DNA from: Pseudomonas sp. FP2335
Lineage (GTDB): Bacteria; Pseudomonadota; Gammaproteobacteria; Pseudomonadales; Pseudomonadaceae
Reading direction: 5' to 3'
DNA: 64,000 bases
Assembly (NCBI RefSeq): GCF_030687535.1
Contig: NZ_CP117437.1
Coordinates: 4,113,501 to 4,177,500 of the forward strand
Made by a program: the position numbers and the translations under genes. Below the pieces are notes generated by a model. The model had not been told where the DNA came from. It saw only the letters and a list, made by a program, of their open reading frames with translations, and searched no databases. Shown here in pieces: positions 16,752 through 27,300 of the stretch (the stretch's first letter is position 1; the number at the start of each line of letters is the position of its first letter).

Positions 16752-18134
16752 ATGAGCCGTATCGAAACCGACAGCCTGGGAGACGTAGAAGTCCCGGATG
16801 ACGCTTACTGGGGCGCGCAGACCCAACGTTCACTGGTGAATTTCGCCATCGGCGAGCAACGCATGCCGCTGGCGGTGTTGCACGCCCTGGCGCTGATCAA
16901 GAAGGCCGCCGCGCGGGTCAACGACCGTAACGGCGACCTGCCCGCCGACATCGCCCGCCTGATCGAACAGGCCGCCGACGAAGTCCTCGCAGGCAGGCAC
17001 GACGACCAATTCCCGCTGGTGGTCTGGCAGACTGGCAGCGGCACCCAGAGCAACATGAACGCCAATGAAGTCATCGCGGGCCGCGCCAATGAGCTGTCGG
17101 GCAAATCCCGTGGGGGCAAGAGCCCGGTGCATCCCAACGACCATGTGAACCGCTCCCAGAGTTCCAACGATTGCTTTCCCACGGCGATGAGCATTGCGGC
17201 GGTCCAGGCGATACACCAACGCTTGCTGCCAGCCATTGCCGCCCTCTCCGGTGGCCTGGCCGAACAGGCTGCACGGCATATGAAGCTGGTGAAGACCGGC
17301 CGTACCCACATGATGGATGCCACGCCGATCACCTTCGGCCAGGAGCTCTCGGCGTTCATCGCCCAGCTCGACTACGCCGAACGCGCCGTGCGCAGCGCCC
17401 TGCCCGCGGTGTGCGAGTTGGCCCAGGGTGGCACGGCGGTGGGCACCGGGCTGAATGCGCCCCATGGCTTTGGCGAGGCGATTGCCTCCGAGCTGGCGGC
17501 GCTGTCCGGGCTCCCTTTCGTCACCGCGCCGAACAAGTTTGCCGCCCTCTCCGGCCATGAGCCGCTGGTGACCCTGCACGGCGCCCTGAAAACCCTCGCG
17601 GTGGCGTTGATGAAGATCGCCAACGACCTGCGCCTGCTGGGCTCCGGCCCGCGTGCCGGGTTTGCCGAGGTCAAGTTGCCCGCCAACGAGCCTGGCAGTT
17701 CGATCATGCCGGGCAAGGTCAACCCGACCCAGTGCGAAGCCCTGTCGATGCTGGCCTGCCAGGTGCTGGGCAATGACGTGACCATCGGCCTCGCCGCCAG
17801 CCAGGGTCACTTGCAGTTGAACGTGTACAAACCGGTGATCATCCACAACCTGCTGGAATCGATCCGTCTGCTGGCCGACGGCTGCAACAACTTCCAGGAA
17901 CATTGCGTGGCTGGGCTTGCGCCCGACGCCGGGCAAATGGCCGAACACCTGGAGCGCGGGCTGATGCTGGTGACAGCGCTCAACCCGCATATCGGCTACG
18001 ACAAATCGGCCGAAATCGCCAAGAAAGCCTACGCCGAAGGGCTGACGCTACGGGAAGCCGCCCTGGCGCTGGGCTACCTCACCGATGCCGAGTTCGATCT
18101 GTGGGTGCGCCCGGAAAACATGCTGGGAGCCTAA
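16752..18134 (+). CDS. fumC: Class II (oxygen-stable) fumarate hydratase
   Basis: 460 residues of the fumarase/aspartase superfamily. Fumarase interconverts fumarate and malate in the TCA cycle as an iron-free tetramer. The signature [11 protein letters not shown] with the catalytic serine loop is present, as are [28 protein letters not shown] and [11 protein letters not shown]. The ATG at 16752 has AAGGAG eight bases upstream; the in-frame GTG at 16743 overlaps that site and is rejected. Pseudomonads often carry two class II fumarases; the neighbours here match the fumC2 locus. It converges with the EamA gene, and the two overlap by four bases. Confidence 0.95.
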   Translation: MSRIETDSLGDVEVPDDAYWGAQTQRSLVNFAIGEQRMPLAVLHALALIKKAAARVNDRNGDLPADIARLIEQAADEVLAGRHDDQFPLVVWQTGSGTQSNMNANEVIAGRANELSGKSRGGKSPVHPNDHVNRSQSSNDCFPTAMSIAAVQAIHQRLLPAIAALSGGLAEQAARHMKLVKTGRTHMMDATPITFGQELSAFIAQLDYAERAVRSALPAVCELAQGGTAVGTGLNAPHGFGEAIASELAALSGLPFVTAPNKFAALSGHEPLVTLHGALKTLAVALMKIANDLRLLGSGPRAGFAEVKLPANEPGSSIMPGKVNPTQCEALSMLACQVLGNDVTIGLAASQGHLQLNVYKPVIIHNLLESIRLLADGCNNFQEHCVAGLAPDAGQMAEHLERGLMLVTALNPHIGYDKSAEIAKKAYAEGLTLREAALALGYLTDAEFDLWVRPENMLGA

Positions 18135-19087
18135 GACGCCATGCGCAACCGCCGGGCCTTGAGCCCGGCCATCAATGAAGGCGCCAGCGCCACGGTCGCC
18201 GAGCCCAGCACCACCACCAACGCCCCGGCATACCCCAGGGCGTTGATCTCTTCGGCCTGCACATAATCCGGCCACCACCACGCTGCCACCGCCACCGCAG
18301 CAAAAGTCACCAACGGCGTGAGCGCCAGAGTCGCACTGACCCGTGAGGCTTCCCAATGCGCCAATGCTTCGGCAAACGCACCGTAAGCCACCAGGGTATT
18401 CATGCAGCACGCCAGCAACAGCCATGCTTGCAGCGGGCTCAGGTCCAAGGCTTCCAACGGGTGTGCCCACGGCGTAAGCAACACGGCGCAACACAGGTAG
18501 ATCACCATCATCACTTGCAGCGAATTCCATGCGGTGAGCAATTGCTTCTGGCCCAAGGCGTAGAACACCCAAATGGTGGTGGCCAGCAGGACGGTCAGAA
18601 CGCCCGCCGTGTAATCGCCAAGGGACGTCAGCAACTCCTCCAGGCGTTGATTGAAGAACAAACCAAAGCCACAGATCAGCACGATCAGGCCAAGCACCTG
18701 GCCCAGGCTGAAGCGCTCCTTGAACACAAACACACTGGCGACCATCAAAAAGATCGGGCCCATCTGCACCACCAATTGCGCGGTGCCGGGGCTGAGCAGT
18801 TGCAAGCCCACCAGGTACAACACGTAGTTGCCCACCAGGCCACACACGGCCATGCCCACCAGCCAGCCGCCCTTGGGGCCGAGCACCTTGTGGCTGGGCA
18901 GGCGCTTGGTCAGTGCGAGGTAGAAGAACAGACACCCACCGGCAACGGTGAGGCGAAACCACGTGACGGTGATCGGGTCCATCACCTGCAGCACCTGCTT
19001 GAGTTTGATCGGCAGGATGCCCCACAGGAACGCGGTCAGCAGGGTCAACAGAAAGCCATAGACCCAGCGGCCGGAAGAGATGTGCAT
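18131..19087 (-). CDS. EamA/DMT-family inner-membrane permease
   Basis: 318 residues with about ten hydrophobic segments arranged as two five-helix EamA repeats ([18 protein letters not shown] at the N-terminus; second repeat from ~residue 160). The family exports or imports small metabolites such as amino acids or nucleosides, and the substrate cannot be assigned. It ends inside the last codons of fumC on the opposite strand. No obvious partner gene is present. Confidence 0.88.
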   Translation of the reverse strand: MHISSGRWVYGFLLTLLTAFLWGILPIKLKQVLQVMDPITVTWFRLTVAGGCLFFYLALTKRLPSHKVLGPKGGWLVGMAVCGLVGNYVLYLVGLQLLSPGTAQLVVQMGPIFLMVASVFVFKERFSLGQVLGLIVLICGFGLFFNQRLEELLTSLGDYTAGVLTVLLATTIWVFYALGQKQLLTAWNSLQVMMVIYLCCAVLLTPWAHPLEALDLSPLQAWLLLACCMNTLVAYGAFAEALAHWEASRVSATLALTPLVTFAAVAVAAWWWPDYVQAEEINALGYAGALVVVLGSATVALAPSLMAGLKARRLRMAS

Positions 19088-19164
19088 GAGTGCCCCAGAA
19101 GCCAGAGGAAGTGGAGCCGCATTCTAGGGGCAAGAACACGACTCGCGATACGCTGCAGTTCAAA

Positions 19165-19254
19165 TGTGGGAGCGGGCTTGCTCGCGAATGCAGGGTGTCA
19201 GTCGCTGCTTGTATTGGCTGACACACCGCATTCGCGAGCAAGCCCGCTCCCACA
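19165..19254. repeat. REPIN (paired REP elements)
   Basis: Two head-to-head copies of the REP unit GTGGGAGCGGGCTTGCTCGC (left arm plus; right arm inverted) enclose a ~35-base spacer with a GTGTCAG...CTGACAC sub-palindrome. It lies between the EamA and thiolase genes. Confidence 0.92.
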
Positions 19255-19279
19255 ATTTGATCCGGTTTCTTCAGTAGCC

Positions 19280-20464
19280 TTAGCGTACGGCTTCGAACAG
19301 GCCGGTGGCCCCCATGCCGCCGCCCACACACATGGTGACAATGCCGTAGCGCAGGTTGCGCCGCTGCAACTCACGCACCAGATGCCCCACCTGCCGCGAA
19401 CCGGTCATGCCGAACGGATGCCCGATGGAGATCGAACCGCCATTGACGTTGTACCTGGCATTGTCGATTTCCAGACGATTGCGCGCATACAGGCACTGGG
19501 ACGCAAACGCTTCGTTCAACTCCCACAGATCAATGTCCGCCACCTGCAAACCCTTGGCCTTGAGCAACTTGGGCACCGAGAACACCGGGCCGATGCCCAT
19601 TTCGTCCGGCTCACAACCGGCCACGGCGAAACCACGGAAAAACGCCTTGGGCTTGAGCCCCAGCTCAAGGGCTTTTTCCAGGCTCATCACCAGGGTCATC
19701 GACGCACCGTCGGACAACTGCGACGAGTTACCCGCCGTCACCGAACCGTCGTCGGCAAACACCGGCTTCAAGCCTTGCAGGCTGGCCAAGGTGGTATCGG
19801 GGCGGTTGCAATCGTCGCGGTCGACCACACCGTCGAGGATCTGCACCGCACCGGTGTTCTTGTCCTCGACCTTGTACTTGACCGCCATCGGCACGATCTC
19901 ATCGTCGAACAAACCATCGGCCTGAGCCTGGGCCGTACGCTGCTGGCTTTGCAGGGCGTACAGGTCCTGCTCTTCACGGCTGACGTTGTAGCGGCGGGCG
20001 ACGATCTCGGCGGTCTGGCCCATGGGGAAATAGATACCCGGCACCTGCTCTTTGAGCAGCGGGTTGATCAGGTTGTCGGTGTTGACGCTTTTCATGGTCA
20101 GGCTGATGGACTCGACTCCACCGGCAACGATGATATCGCTGCACCCCGAAGCAATCTGGTTGGCCGCAATCGCAATCGCCTGCAAGCCCGACGAGCAGAA
20201 ACGGTTGAGGGTCATCCCCGCCGTGCCGGTGCCCAGTTGCGACAATACCGCCACGTTGCGCCCGATGTTGTAGCCCTGGGCGCCCTCGTTGGAACCCGCG
20301 CCAACGATGCAATCTTCCACGGCGGCCGGGTCGATGCCGTTGCGGCTGAGCAGCGCGTTGACGCAATGGGCCGCCATGTCATCGGGGCGGGTCTGGTTGA
20401 ACTTGCCGCGAAAGGATTTGGCCAGGCCGGTTCGCACGCTGTCGACGATCACTACTTCACGCAT
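19280..20464 (-). CDS. Thiolase (acetyl-CoA C-acyltransferase)
   Basis: 394 residues. The acylation nucleophile is Cys90 in NRFCSSGLQA, the general-base histidine is in GHPFGMTG, and the second catalytic cysteine is in MCVGGGMGATG. NEAFASQ is also present. The enzyme either thiolyses 3-ketoacyl-CoA in beta-oxidation or condenses acetyl-CoA units; sequence alone does not fix the direction or chain length. GAGG precedes the ATG by six bases. It stands alone, without a fadB partner. Well conserved family, specificity uncertain. Confidence 0.92.
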   Translation of the reverse strand: MREVVIVDSVRTGLAKSFRGKFNQTRPDDMAAHCVNALLSRNGIDPAAVEDCIVGAGSNEGAQGYNIGRNVAVLSQLGTGTAGMTLNRFCSSGLQAIAIAANQIASGCSDIIVAGGVESISLTMKSVNTDNLINPLLKEQVPGIYFPMGQTAEIVARRYNVSREEQDLYALQSQQRTAQAQADGLFDDEIVPMAVKYKVEDKNTGAVQILDGVVDRDDCNRPDTTLASLQGLKPVFADDGSVTAGNSSQLSDGASMTLVMSLEKALELGLKPKAFFRGFAVAGCEPDEMGIGPVFSVPKLLKAKGLQVADIDLWELNEAFASQCLYARNRLEIDNARYNVNGGSISIGHPFGMTGSRQVGHLVRELQRRNLRYGIVTMCVGGGMGATGLFEAVR

Positions 20465-20598
20465 GGGCTACCTCGATCTTGTCATTGTTGGGAGATGGAT
20501 CGAGCATAGATCCAGCTGATTCCAACCGCGACGATCATTCACCCGGCGTATGCAAAAGCATGGGGACAAAAATCATCCCCTGCTGAACCGCCATCCCC

Positions 20599-20731
20599 GT
20601 AGTGAGCGGGCTTGCCCCGCGCCGGGTGGCGAAGCCGCCCAAAATCGATCCGCCGCGGTGTATCAGGAAGACCGAGGTGCCTGGGTTTGGGGCGGCTTCG
20701 CCACCCAGCGCGGGGCAAGCCCGCTCACTAC
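20599..20731. repeat. Long inverted repeat, a second REP class
   Basis: Arms of ~42 bases, GTAGTGAGCGGGCTTGCCCC... (20599-20640) and its near-perfect reverse complement (20689-20731), flank a ~48-base spacer. The core (GCGGGGCAAGCCCGCT, GGCGGCTTCGCCACC) differs from the GTGGGAGCGGG REPs elsewhere in the window. The 299-base gap between the thiolase and pap genes is largely this element. Confidence 0.88.
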
Positions 20732-20763
20732 AACAGGCAAGGCGGGGGCCCGTCACGAGTCGG

Positions 20764-22278
20764 TTATTTGTGTTTCTTTTTGGCGTGCTTGTCGGACTTG
20801 GCAAACGCCTCCTCCAGCGCCAGGTTGATGGTGCGCAGCACCTTGACCCGCGCCCAGCGTTTGTCGTTGGCCTCCACCAGCGTCCAGGGCGAGACTTCAG
20901 TGCTGGTACGGTCGACCATATCGCCGACGGCCCCACGGTAGTCATCCCATTTGTCACGGTTGCGCCAGTCGTCTTCGGTGATCTTGAAGCGCTTGAACGG
21001 GATTTCCTCGCGGGCCTGGAAGCGCTCCAACTGAGTGTCCTTGTCGATCGCCAGCCAGAACTTGACCACGATCACCCCCGCGTCGCGCAGTTGCTCTTCG
21101 AAGTCATTGATTTCGCCATAGGCGCGCATCCAGTCGGCGGAGGTGCAGAAGCCTTCAATACGCTCCACCAGCACGCGGCCGTACCACGAGCGATCGAACA
21201 CGGTGAACATGCCGCGCGCCGGGATCTTCTGCCAGAAGCGCCACAGGTACGGTTGGGCGCGTTCGTCTTCACTCGGCGCGGCGATCGGCACGATGTGGTA
21301 CTGGCGCGGGTCGAGCGCGGCCGCGACACGGCGGATCGCCCCGCCCTTGCCTGCCGCGTCGTTGCCTTCAAACACCGTGACCAGCGCGTGCTTGCGCATG
21401 CGTTTGTCGCGCATCAGGCCGGACAGCCGCGCCTGCTCGGTGATCAGCTGTTCTTCGTAATCGTCCTTTTCCAGGCGCTGGCTCAGGTCGAGGCTGTCGA
21501 GCAGGCTTTTCTTGTCCACCGACGCAATCAACGGCGCCGGGTTCATGCCGCTGGCCTTGCCCTTGGGCAGTTTCAGGGCGTTCTGGATGCCTTCGAGCAG
21601 CAGCTTGCCCACGGTGAGGCTGCGGTAATTGGCGTCGACACCTTCGATCACATGCCACGGCGCATAGTCGCGGCTGGTGCGGCGCAGCACGCGCTCGCCA
21701 AAGTGCACGAACTTGTCGTAGGTCTCGGACTGCTGCCAGTCCAGCGGGCTGATGCGCCAGCTGTGCAGCGGGTCGTCGGCCAGGGCCTTGAGCCGTGCCT
21801 TCATCTGCTTCTTGGAGAGGTGGAACCAAAACTTGAAGATCAGCGCGCCTTCATCGCAGAGCATCTTTTCCAGGCGTTCGGCGCCGGCGATGGCCTGGTC
21901 CAGGCGGGCGTCCTTGATCTGCCCGTGCACCCGGCCTTGCAGCATCTGGCTGTACCAGTTGCCAAAGAACACGCCCATGCGCCCCTTGGCCGGCAACTGT
22001 CGCCAGTAGCGCCAGGCCGGTGGGCGGGCCAGTTCTTCATCGGTCTGCTGGTCGAAGGTGCGCACCTCGATCAGGCGTGGGTCCATCCATTCATTCAGCA
22101 GCTTGACCGTCTCGCCCTTGCCGGCGCCTTCGATGCCGTTGATCAGGATGATCACCGGGAAGCGCTTTTGCTGTTGCAGCTCGTACTGCACCTCCAACAA
22201 GGCTTCGCGCAGGGCGGGCACTTCGGCGTCGTAGGTGTCTTTGTCGATGGCGTGACCGATTTCGGCGGATTCGAACAT
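20764..22278 (-). CDS. pap: Polyphosphate:AMP phosphotransferase (tandem PPK2)
   Basis: 504 residues consisting of two tandem PPK2 domains. The first has Walker A GIEGAGKGE; the second has GNDAAGKGG plus the lid motif DRSWYGR, which is FGNWYSQ in the first half, so the C-terminal domain is probably the catalytic one. The two-domain PPK2 class phosphorylates AMP to ADP with polyphosphate as donor. ATG at 22278 is preceded by GGAG six bases away; the upstream in-frame start at 22329 lacks a ribosome site. The C-terminus is lysine/histidine-rich. Cytoplasmic and monocistronic. Confidence 0.92.
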   Translation of the reverse strand: MFESAEIGHAIDKDTYDAEVPALREALLEVQYELQQQKRFPVIILINGIEGAGKGETVKLLNEWMDPRLIEVRTFDQQTDEELARPPAWRYWRQLPAKGRMGVFFGNWYSQMLQGRVHGQIKDARLDQAIAGAERLEKMLCDEGALIFKFWFHLSKKQMKARLKALADDPLHSWRISPLDWQQSETYDKFVHFGERVLRRTSRDYAPWHVIEGVDANYRSLTVGKLLLEGIQNALKLPKGKASGMNPAPLIASVDKKSLLDSLDLSQRLEKDDYEEQLITEQARLSGLMRDKRMRKHALVTVFEGNDAAGKGGAIRRVAAALDPRQYHIVPIAAPSEDERAQPYLWRFWQKIPARGMFTVFDRSWYGRVLVERIEGFCTSADWMRAYGEINDFEEQLRDAGVIVVKFWLAIDKDTQLERFQAREEIPFKRFKITEDDWRNRDKWDDYRGAVGDMVDRTSTEVSPWTLVEANDKRWARVKVLRTINLALEEAFAKSDKHAKKKHK

Positions 22279-22419
22279 GGGCAGCTCCGTTTCAAGATGG
22301 CTCAAGACTAGCGGATTGGGCAGCAACACGCGGGAGGAAATTCCACCGGCGCTTGCCGTGGGTCAATTCATTCCCCATTGATCGGCTAGAATGACGGCCT
22401 TGTGTTTACCGAGCCGCCC

Positions 22420-24399
22420 ATGAACCCCATCACCCACGCCCAGCTCGACTGGGACGAACAAGGTCGCCCGCACTCGCGGGTCTTCGACGACGTGTACTTC
22501 TCCGACCAGTCGGGCCTTGAAGAAACCCGCTATGTGTTCCTTGAACAGAACCGCTTGCAGGAACGCTTTGCGGCCTTGCCGGTGGGTGGGCGGTTGGTGA
22601 TTGGCGAAACCGGCTTCGGCACGGGCCTGAATTTCCTGTGCGCCTGGCAGCTGTTCGAACAGCACGCGGTGGCCGGGGCGCGGCTGCATTTTGTCAGCGT
22701 GGAAAAATACCCGCTGAGCCACGCCGACCTGCAACGTGCCCTCGCCCTCTGGCCTGAGTTGCAGCCATTCGCCGAGCAACTGCTCCAGCAGTACGTCGCC
22801 ATCCACCAGGGCTTCCAGCGCCTGGTGCTGGACAACGGCCGCGTGACCCTGACCCTGTTGATCGGCGACGTACTGGAGCAATTGCCGCAACTGGATGCGC
22901 AGGTCGATGCATGGTTTCTCGACGGCTTCGCACCAGCGAAAAACCCCGAGATGTGGACCGCCGAGCTGTTTGCCGAACTGGCACGCCTGGCCGCGCCGGG
23001 CTCGACCATCAGCACCTTCACCAGCACCGGCTGGGTGCGACGACTGATCAACGCCGCCGGGTTCAAGATGAAGCGCACGCCGGGCATCGGCCATAAGTGG
23101 GAGATCCTGCGCGGCGAGTTTCTCGGCTGGCCCGAAACAGCCCCGCTACCCACCCGCGCCAAACCCTGGTTCGCCCGCCCTGTGCCCGTGGAAGGCGAAC
23201 GCAAGGCCTTGGTCATCGGCGGCGGCCTGGCCGGTTGCGCCACGGCCGCCAGCCTGGCAGCGCGGGGTTGGCAAGTGAGCCTGCTAGAGCGGCATGCCAC
23301 CCTCGCCCAGGAAGCCTCGGGCAACCCCCAGGGCGTGCTTTACCTCAAGCTCTCGGCCCATGGCACCGCGTTGTCGCAAATGATCGTCGCCGGTTTCGGC
23401 CACACGCGCCGCCTGCTGGAGCACTTGCATCGCGGCGTGGACTGGGACGGCTGCGGTGTATTGCAACTGGCCTTCGACACCAAGGAAGCCCAGCGCCAGG
23501 CACAGCTTGCGCAAGCCTTCGCGCCAGACCTGTTGCACCTGCTTGACCGCGACCAGGCGCAAGCCAGAGCCGGTATTGCGCTGGAACACGGCGGGCTGTT
23601 TTTCCCTGAAGGCGGTTGGGTACATCCCCCCGCGCTGTGCGAATGGCAAGCCAGCCAAACCGGCATTACGGTGCTGCCCCACACCCATGTGCTCGACCTG
23701 CGCCGCGTCGACGATCACTGGCAAGCCTGGGACGGTGAACACCTGCTGGCCAGCGCCCCCGTGGTTGTCCTGGCCGGCGCCGCCGAGGTCCAGCGTTTCG
23801 CCGACCTGCCCCTCAAGCGCATTCGCGGGCAGATCACGCGTCTGCCACAGACTGCCGAGAGCCAGGCCCTGAGCACCGTGGTGTGTGCCGAAGGTTACGT
23901 CGCCCCGCCGCGCCTGGGCGAACACACCCTGGGGGCCAGCTTCGACTTCAAGAACGAAGACCTCACCCCCACGGCTGCCGACCATGCCGGCAACCTGACG
24001 ATGCTGTACGACATCTCCACCGATCTGGCCCAGCGCCTGCACGCCGACACGCTCGACCCCAGCGTATTGCAAGGCCGCGCTGCGTTCCGCTGCACCAGCC
24101 CGGATTACTTGCCGATTGTCGGGCCGCTGGCCGACAGCATGGCGTTCAACCAGGCCTACGCAGTATTGCGCAAGGACGCACGCAGCGTTCCGGACACAGC
24201 CTGCCCTTGGCTCGACGGCTTGTACGTCAACAGCGGCCACGGCTCCCGCGGCCTGATCACCGCACCACTGTCTGCCGAGCTGCTCGCTGCCTGGCTCGAT
24301 GACGAACCCTTGCCGGTGCCCCGCAGCGTGGCGGACGCCTGCCACCCCAATCGGTTTGCCGTGCGCGGGCTGGTGCGCAGCAACGCGAACAAGGCCTGA
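22420..24399 (+). CDS. mnmC: Bifunctional tRNA mnm5s2U biosynthesis protein MnmC
   Basis: 659 residues in two domains. The N-terminal methyltransferase (MnmC2, ~1-235) has the SAM site GETGFGTGLNFL and the DAWFLDGFAPAKNPEMW motif. The C-terminal FAD oxidoreductase (MnmC1, from ~265) starts with the dinucleotide fold VIGGGLAGCATAASLAARG and ends near YVNSGHGSRGLITAPLSAE. It removes the carboxymethyl group from cmnm5(s2)U34 and methylates the product on tRNAs for Lys, Glu and Gln. The ATG at 22420 matches the family N-terminus, though its ribosome site is weak. It converges closely with the NEL gene, which ends at 24400. Confidence 0.95.
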   Translation: MNPITHAQLDWDEQGRPHSRVFDDVYFSDQSGLEETRYVFLEQNRLQERFAALPVGGRLVIGETGFGTGLNFLCAWQLFEQHAVAGARLHFVSVEKYPLSHADLQRALALWPELQPFAEQLLQQYVAIHQGFQRLVLDNGRVTLTLLIGDVLEQLPQLDAQVDAWFLDGFAPAKNPEMWTAELFAELARLAAPGSTISTFTSTGWVRRLINAAGFKMKRTPGIGHKWEILRGEFLGWPETAPLPTRAKPWFARPVPVEGERKALVIGGGLAGCATAASLAARGWQVSLLERHATLAQEASGNPQGVLYLKLSAHGTALSQMIVAGFGHTRRLLEHLHRGVDWDGCGVLQLAFDTKEAQRQAQLAQAFAPDLLHLLDRDQAQARAGIALEHGGLFFPEGGWVHPPALCEWQASQTGITVLPHTHVLDLRRVDDHWQAWDGEHLLASAPVVVLAGAAEVQRFADLPLKRIRGQITRLPQTAESQALSTVVCAEGYVAPPRLGEHTLGASFDFKNEDLTPTAADHAGNLTMLYDISTDLAQRLHADTLDPSVLQGRAAFRCTSPDYLPIVGPLADSMAFNQAYAVLRKDARSVPDTACPWLDGLYVNSGHGSRGLITAPLSAELLAAWLDDEPLPVPRSVADACHPNRFAVRGLVRSNANKA

Positions 24400-27300
24400 C
24401 TAGATGCACCCCTTCAGTTCGCCTTGCTTCAAGGCGTCCAGGGTCAAGCGCTCCAGTTCGGTTTTCTCGGCCTTCTCCTGCTCCCGAAGAATGATGTTCA
24501 TCTGCTCGCGGTAACTGGCGTCGTCCAGCGTAAGGCTTTGGTCGAACACCGCTTGCAGCCGTCCATCAAAGGGCTCGTTCAAGCCCTCGAACCTGGCCGC
24601 ATGCGTGCGCTTGAGGTACTGCGTCCAGAACGGTAGTTCCACCAGGTACTTCATTAGCTTTGGCGAGAGTTCGGCAGCCCTGACCCGGCTTTCCGCCTCC
24701 TCCAGATTGGCGGCGGTCACCCCGCCAAGGCTGGCAAAGCGCATATGCCGTGGCTGCCCAGGCAGATGGAACCGTTCAACCAGGCCTGTGCGGAACGCCA
24801 GGCTGACTTCCAACGGGTCGACCAAGGGATGTTCGAGGCTGTGGTTATGGGCCAGCCGCTCAAGCTGGTCGAGACGAAACAATCCTTTGGCCAACTTCAA
24901 CAGCGGCGTGGCGGTCAGGCGCCCGGTTGCCGCCAGCCGGGCGGCCTCGCGAATTTCCACCAGCACCTCCAGGCTGCTGAAATTGACTGCCGCGGCATCA
25001 TCGCAATTGAGAGGGGTTGCGGCGCGCTCGAAGATTTCCTCGCGCAACTCGGCGTCTTTGCCGGTCGCCTCAAGTACGCGCCAGACGCGCCGATCCATGT
25101 CTTCGCGGACCTGAGCAGCATCCGCCGTACCGCCCAGTTCGGCGAGCAGGGTGAACAAACCGTCCGAGCCCGGCTCGTCCCTCAACCCCGCCCAGGTCTG
25201 GTCCTTTTCGGTGTAGCCGGCCACCCGCTCATCCGACAGCCACAGGTCGCGTGCCCTCTGTTCCGTCAGGCGAGCGAGGTCGTCCTCCAGGAACCCCATG
25301 CCCACACCATGGGCACTGCGGTAGTTGCGCAGTAACTGCTGACTGCGCACATCCAGAGGGTTATGCCGCAGATTGATCGTCTGGGCATAGCTGCGCGGCG
25401 CCTCGAACAACCAGGCGGGCAATACACTGATATCGTTTTCCCTAAGGTCGAGGGTTTCCAGATACGGCAGGCGGGCAACGCCCTTGGGGAACTCCGTGAG
25501 ACGACAATTGCGCAGCATCAACTCGCGCAGCACGAACAGCTGACTGACGTCGGGCGGGTCCAGCAGCGGGTTGTTGTTCAGGTTCAACACTTGCAGGCTG
25601 CGCAGCCCGGCCAGTGTGGCACGCGAGTATTCATTCAGTTGCAGGCCGTTGTTGGCCATGCACAGGTACTCCAGCTGCGGCATCTGCGCCAGCACTTGGG
25701 GAATCCGCTTGACCTGGTTGTCCGCCAGGTTCAGGGACATCAGGTTTTTGAAGTGTTTGAGAAAGTAGGCCACCCTGTCGTCCAGGCCCATTTTGCCAAG
25801 GGACAACAGCCGCACCCCATCAAAGCTGACTTGCGGCGGCAACGTCGGCAAGGGGTCATGCAGCATGCCGTCCAGCGACAGGCCCGGCACTTTCCTGGCG
25901 TTATGATCGAGCAGGCTCGTCATGCGCTTCCAGCCGTGCTCAATGGCCTTGGCCACCTGATGGCGGCTCAAGCGGTAGTCCCTGTGTGATGTAACCTCAG
26001 GGTTTTCCGCAGAACGGTCACTGCGCCAGATTTTCAAGGCTCGGTGCAACGCGTCGAACTGCTGCTCCAGCGCCTCCACGAACTTGGCCCGCCCGAGATG
26101 ATCAACGCCCGCGTCCTGAATAATGTTGGTCAGCTTGTGGTCATCCTCCAGGGGATAGAGTTTCCTCAGCTTGCGCATCAATGCCGGCTCGGCCTCTGAC
26201 AGGCCTGGCGGCGCCGCCTGGAAACAGGGGAGTGGGTCGGGCTCGACCGCAGCCCAGTCGGAACGCAGGTAGGCCGCTACCCGTCTGCGTTGACTCTGGG
26301 TGCTCGAGCGTATGCGACTGAGCAACTGCTGGGGCGCCGACTCGTCCATCAGGTTCATGCTTGTGCGATGGCGCGCGGGCAATGCATCCACCAAGGCCTG
26401 GTAGAACCCATAAGGGCCATCGGCTCGGCCTGACAGCGGCCGACCCACCTCATCGAACGCCTGGACCCCCTCCTCAGTCTCCACCAACGTGCGTTGGACA
26501 GTGGCCGAGGGGCTCCCCACCCGGGCCATCACCTCGCCGCGCACGCTTTGCCGGCGAAGTTGCACTGACAGGTCCCGTGGCCACCCCGCCAAGTCCTGCG
26601 CCGCCCCGAGAGCAATGCGACGGGTGTCGGGCAGCGCCTGCTCCGGCAGGTACAGACCGGTCAGGGCGCGATCCTCGTGCATTCGCTCAAGCGCGCCGTG
26701 CGCGCGCTCGGCCATACCCAACGGCACACGGCCGGTCTTGCGCAAACGCTGGCGCTGGACGTCCGGAGATTCGATCAGCACTTCCCTGGCCAAGCGGTTG
26801 GAAAGCCTGGGATGTGCCTCTTTCAGAGACTGCAACTCGCCCTCGGCCACGCCCTCCTGATCCAGATAGAGTTTGTGCGTCAGCACCTGGTGATGCGCCT
26901 TGAGAGTTTCCAGCAAACGCCGCTCCAACACCGGCTGCGCCTGGTCCCGCGGGATACTCTCACCGAGCAGCGCATGACGTTCTTCATCGTTCAACGCCTG
27001 CAGTACGGTCTGCATCACCCGGCCCTCCTTAAGCTCGTGCTGGGTGATATGGATGCTCAGATCTTCGTAATCGAAAGGCTCAAGGTCCGGATGGCGCTCC
27101 AGCAAATACTCCTCATCATCCAACACTTCGAAAAAGCGCCCTTTGGGCCAACCCGGCATCATCGGAATCGCCAGCAACTGGGTGCGCGCAGTGTCGACCG
27201 AGGGCGACTCACCTCGTTGCAGCTGGCTGATCAGGTCGACGACTTTCTGATGCTGCTTGACCCGCACCACACAATCCTGGAAGCGCTCCGGCAGCGCTTC

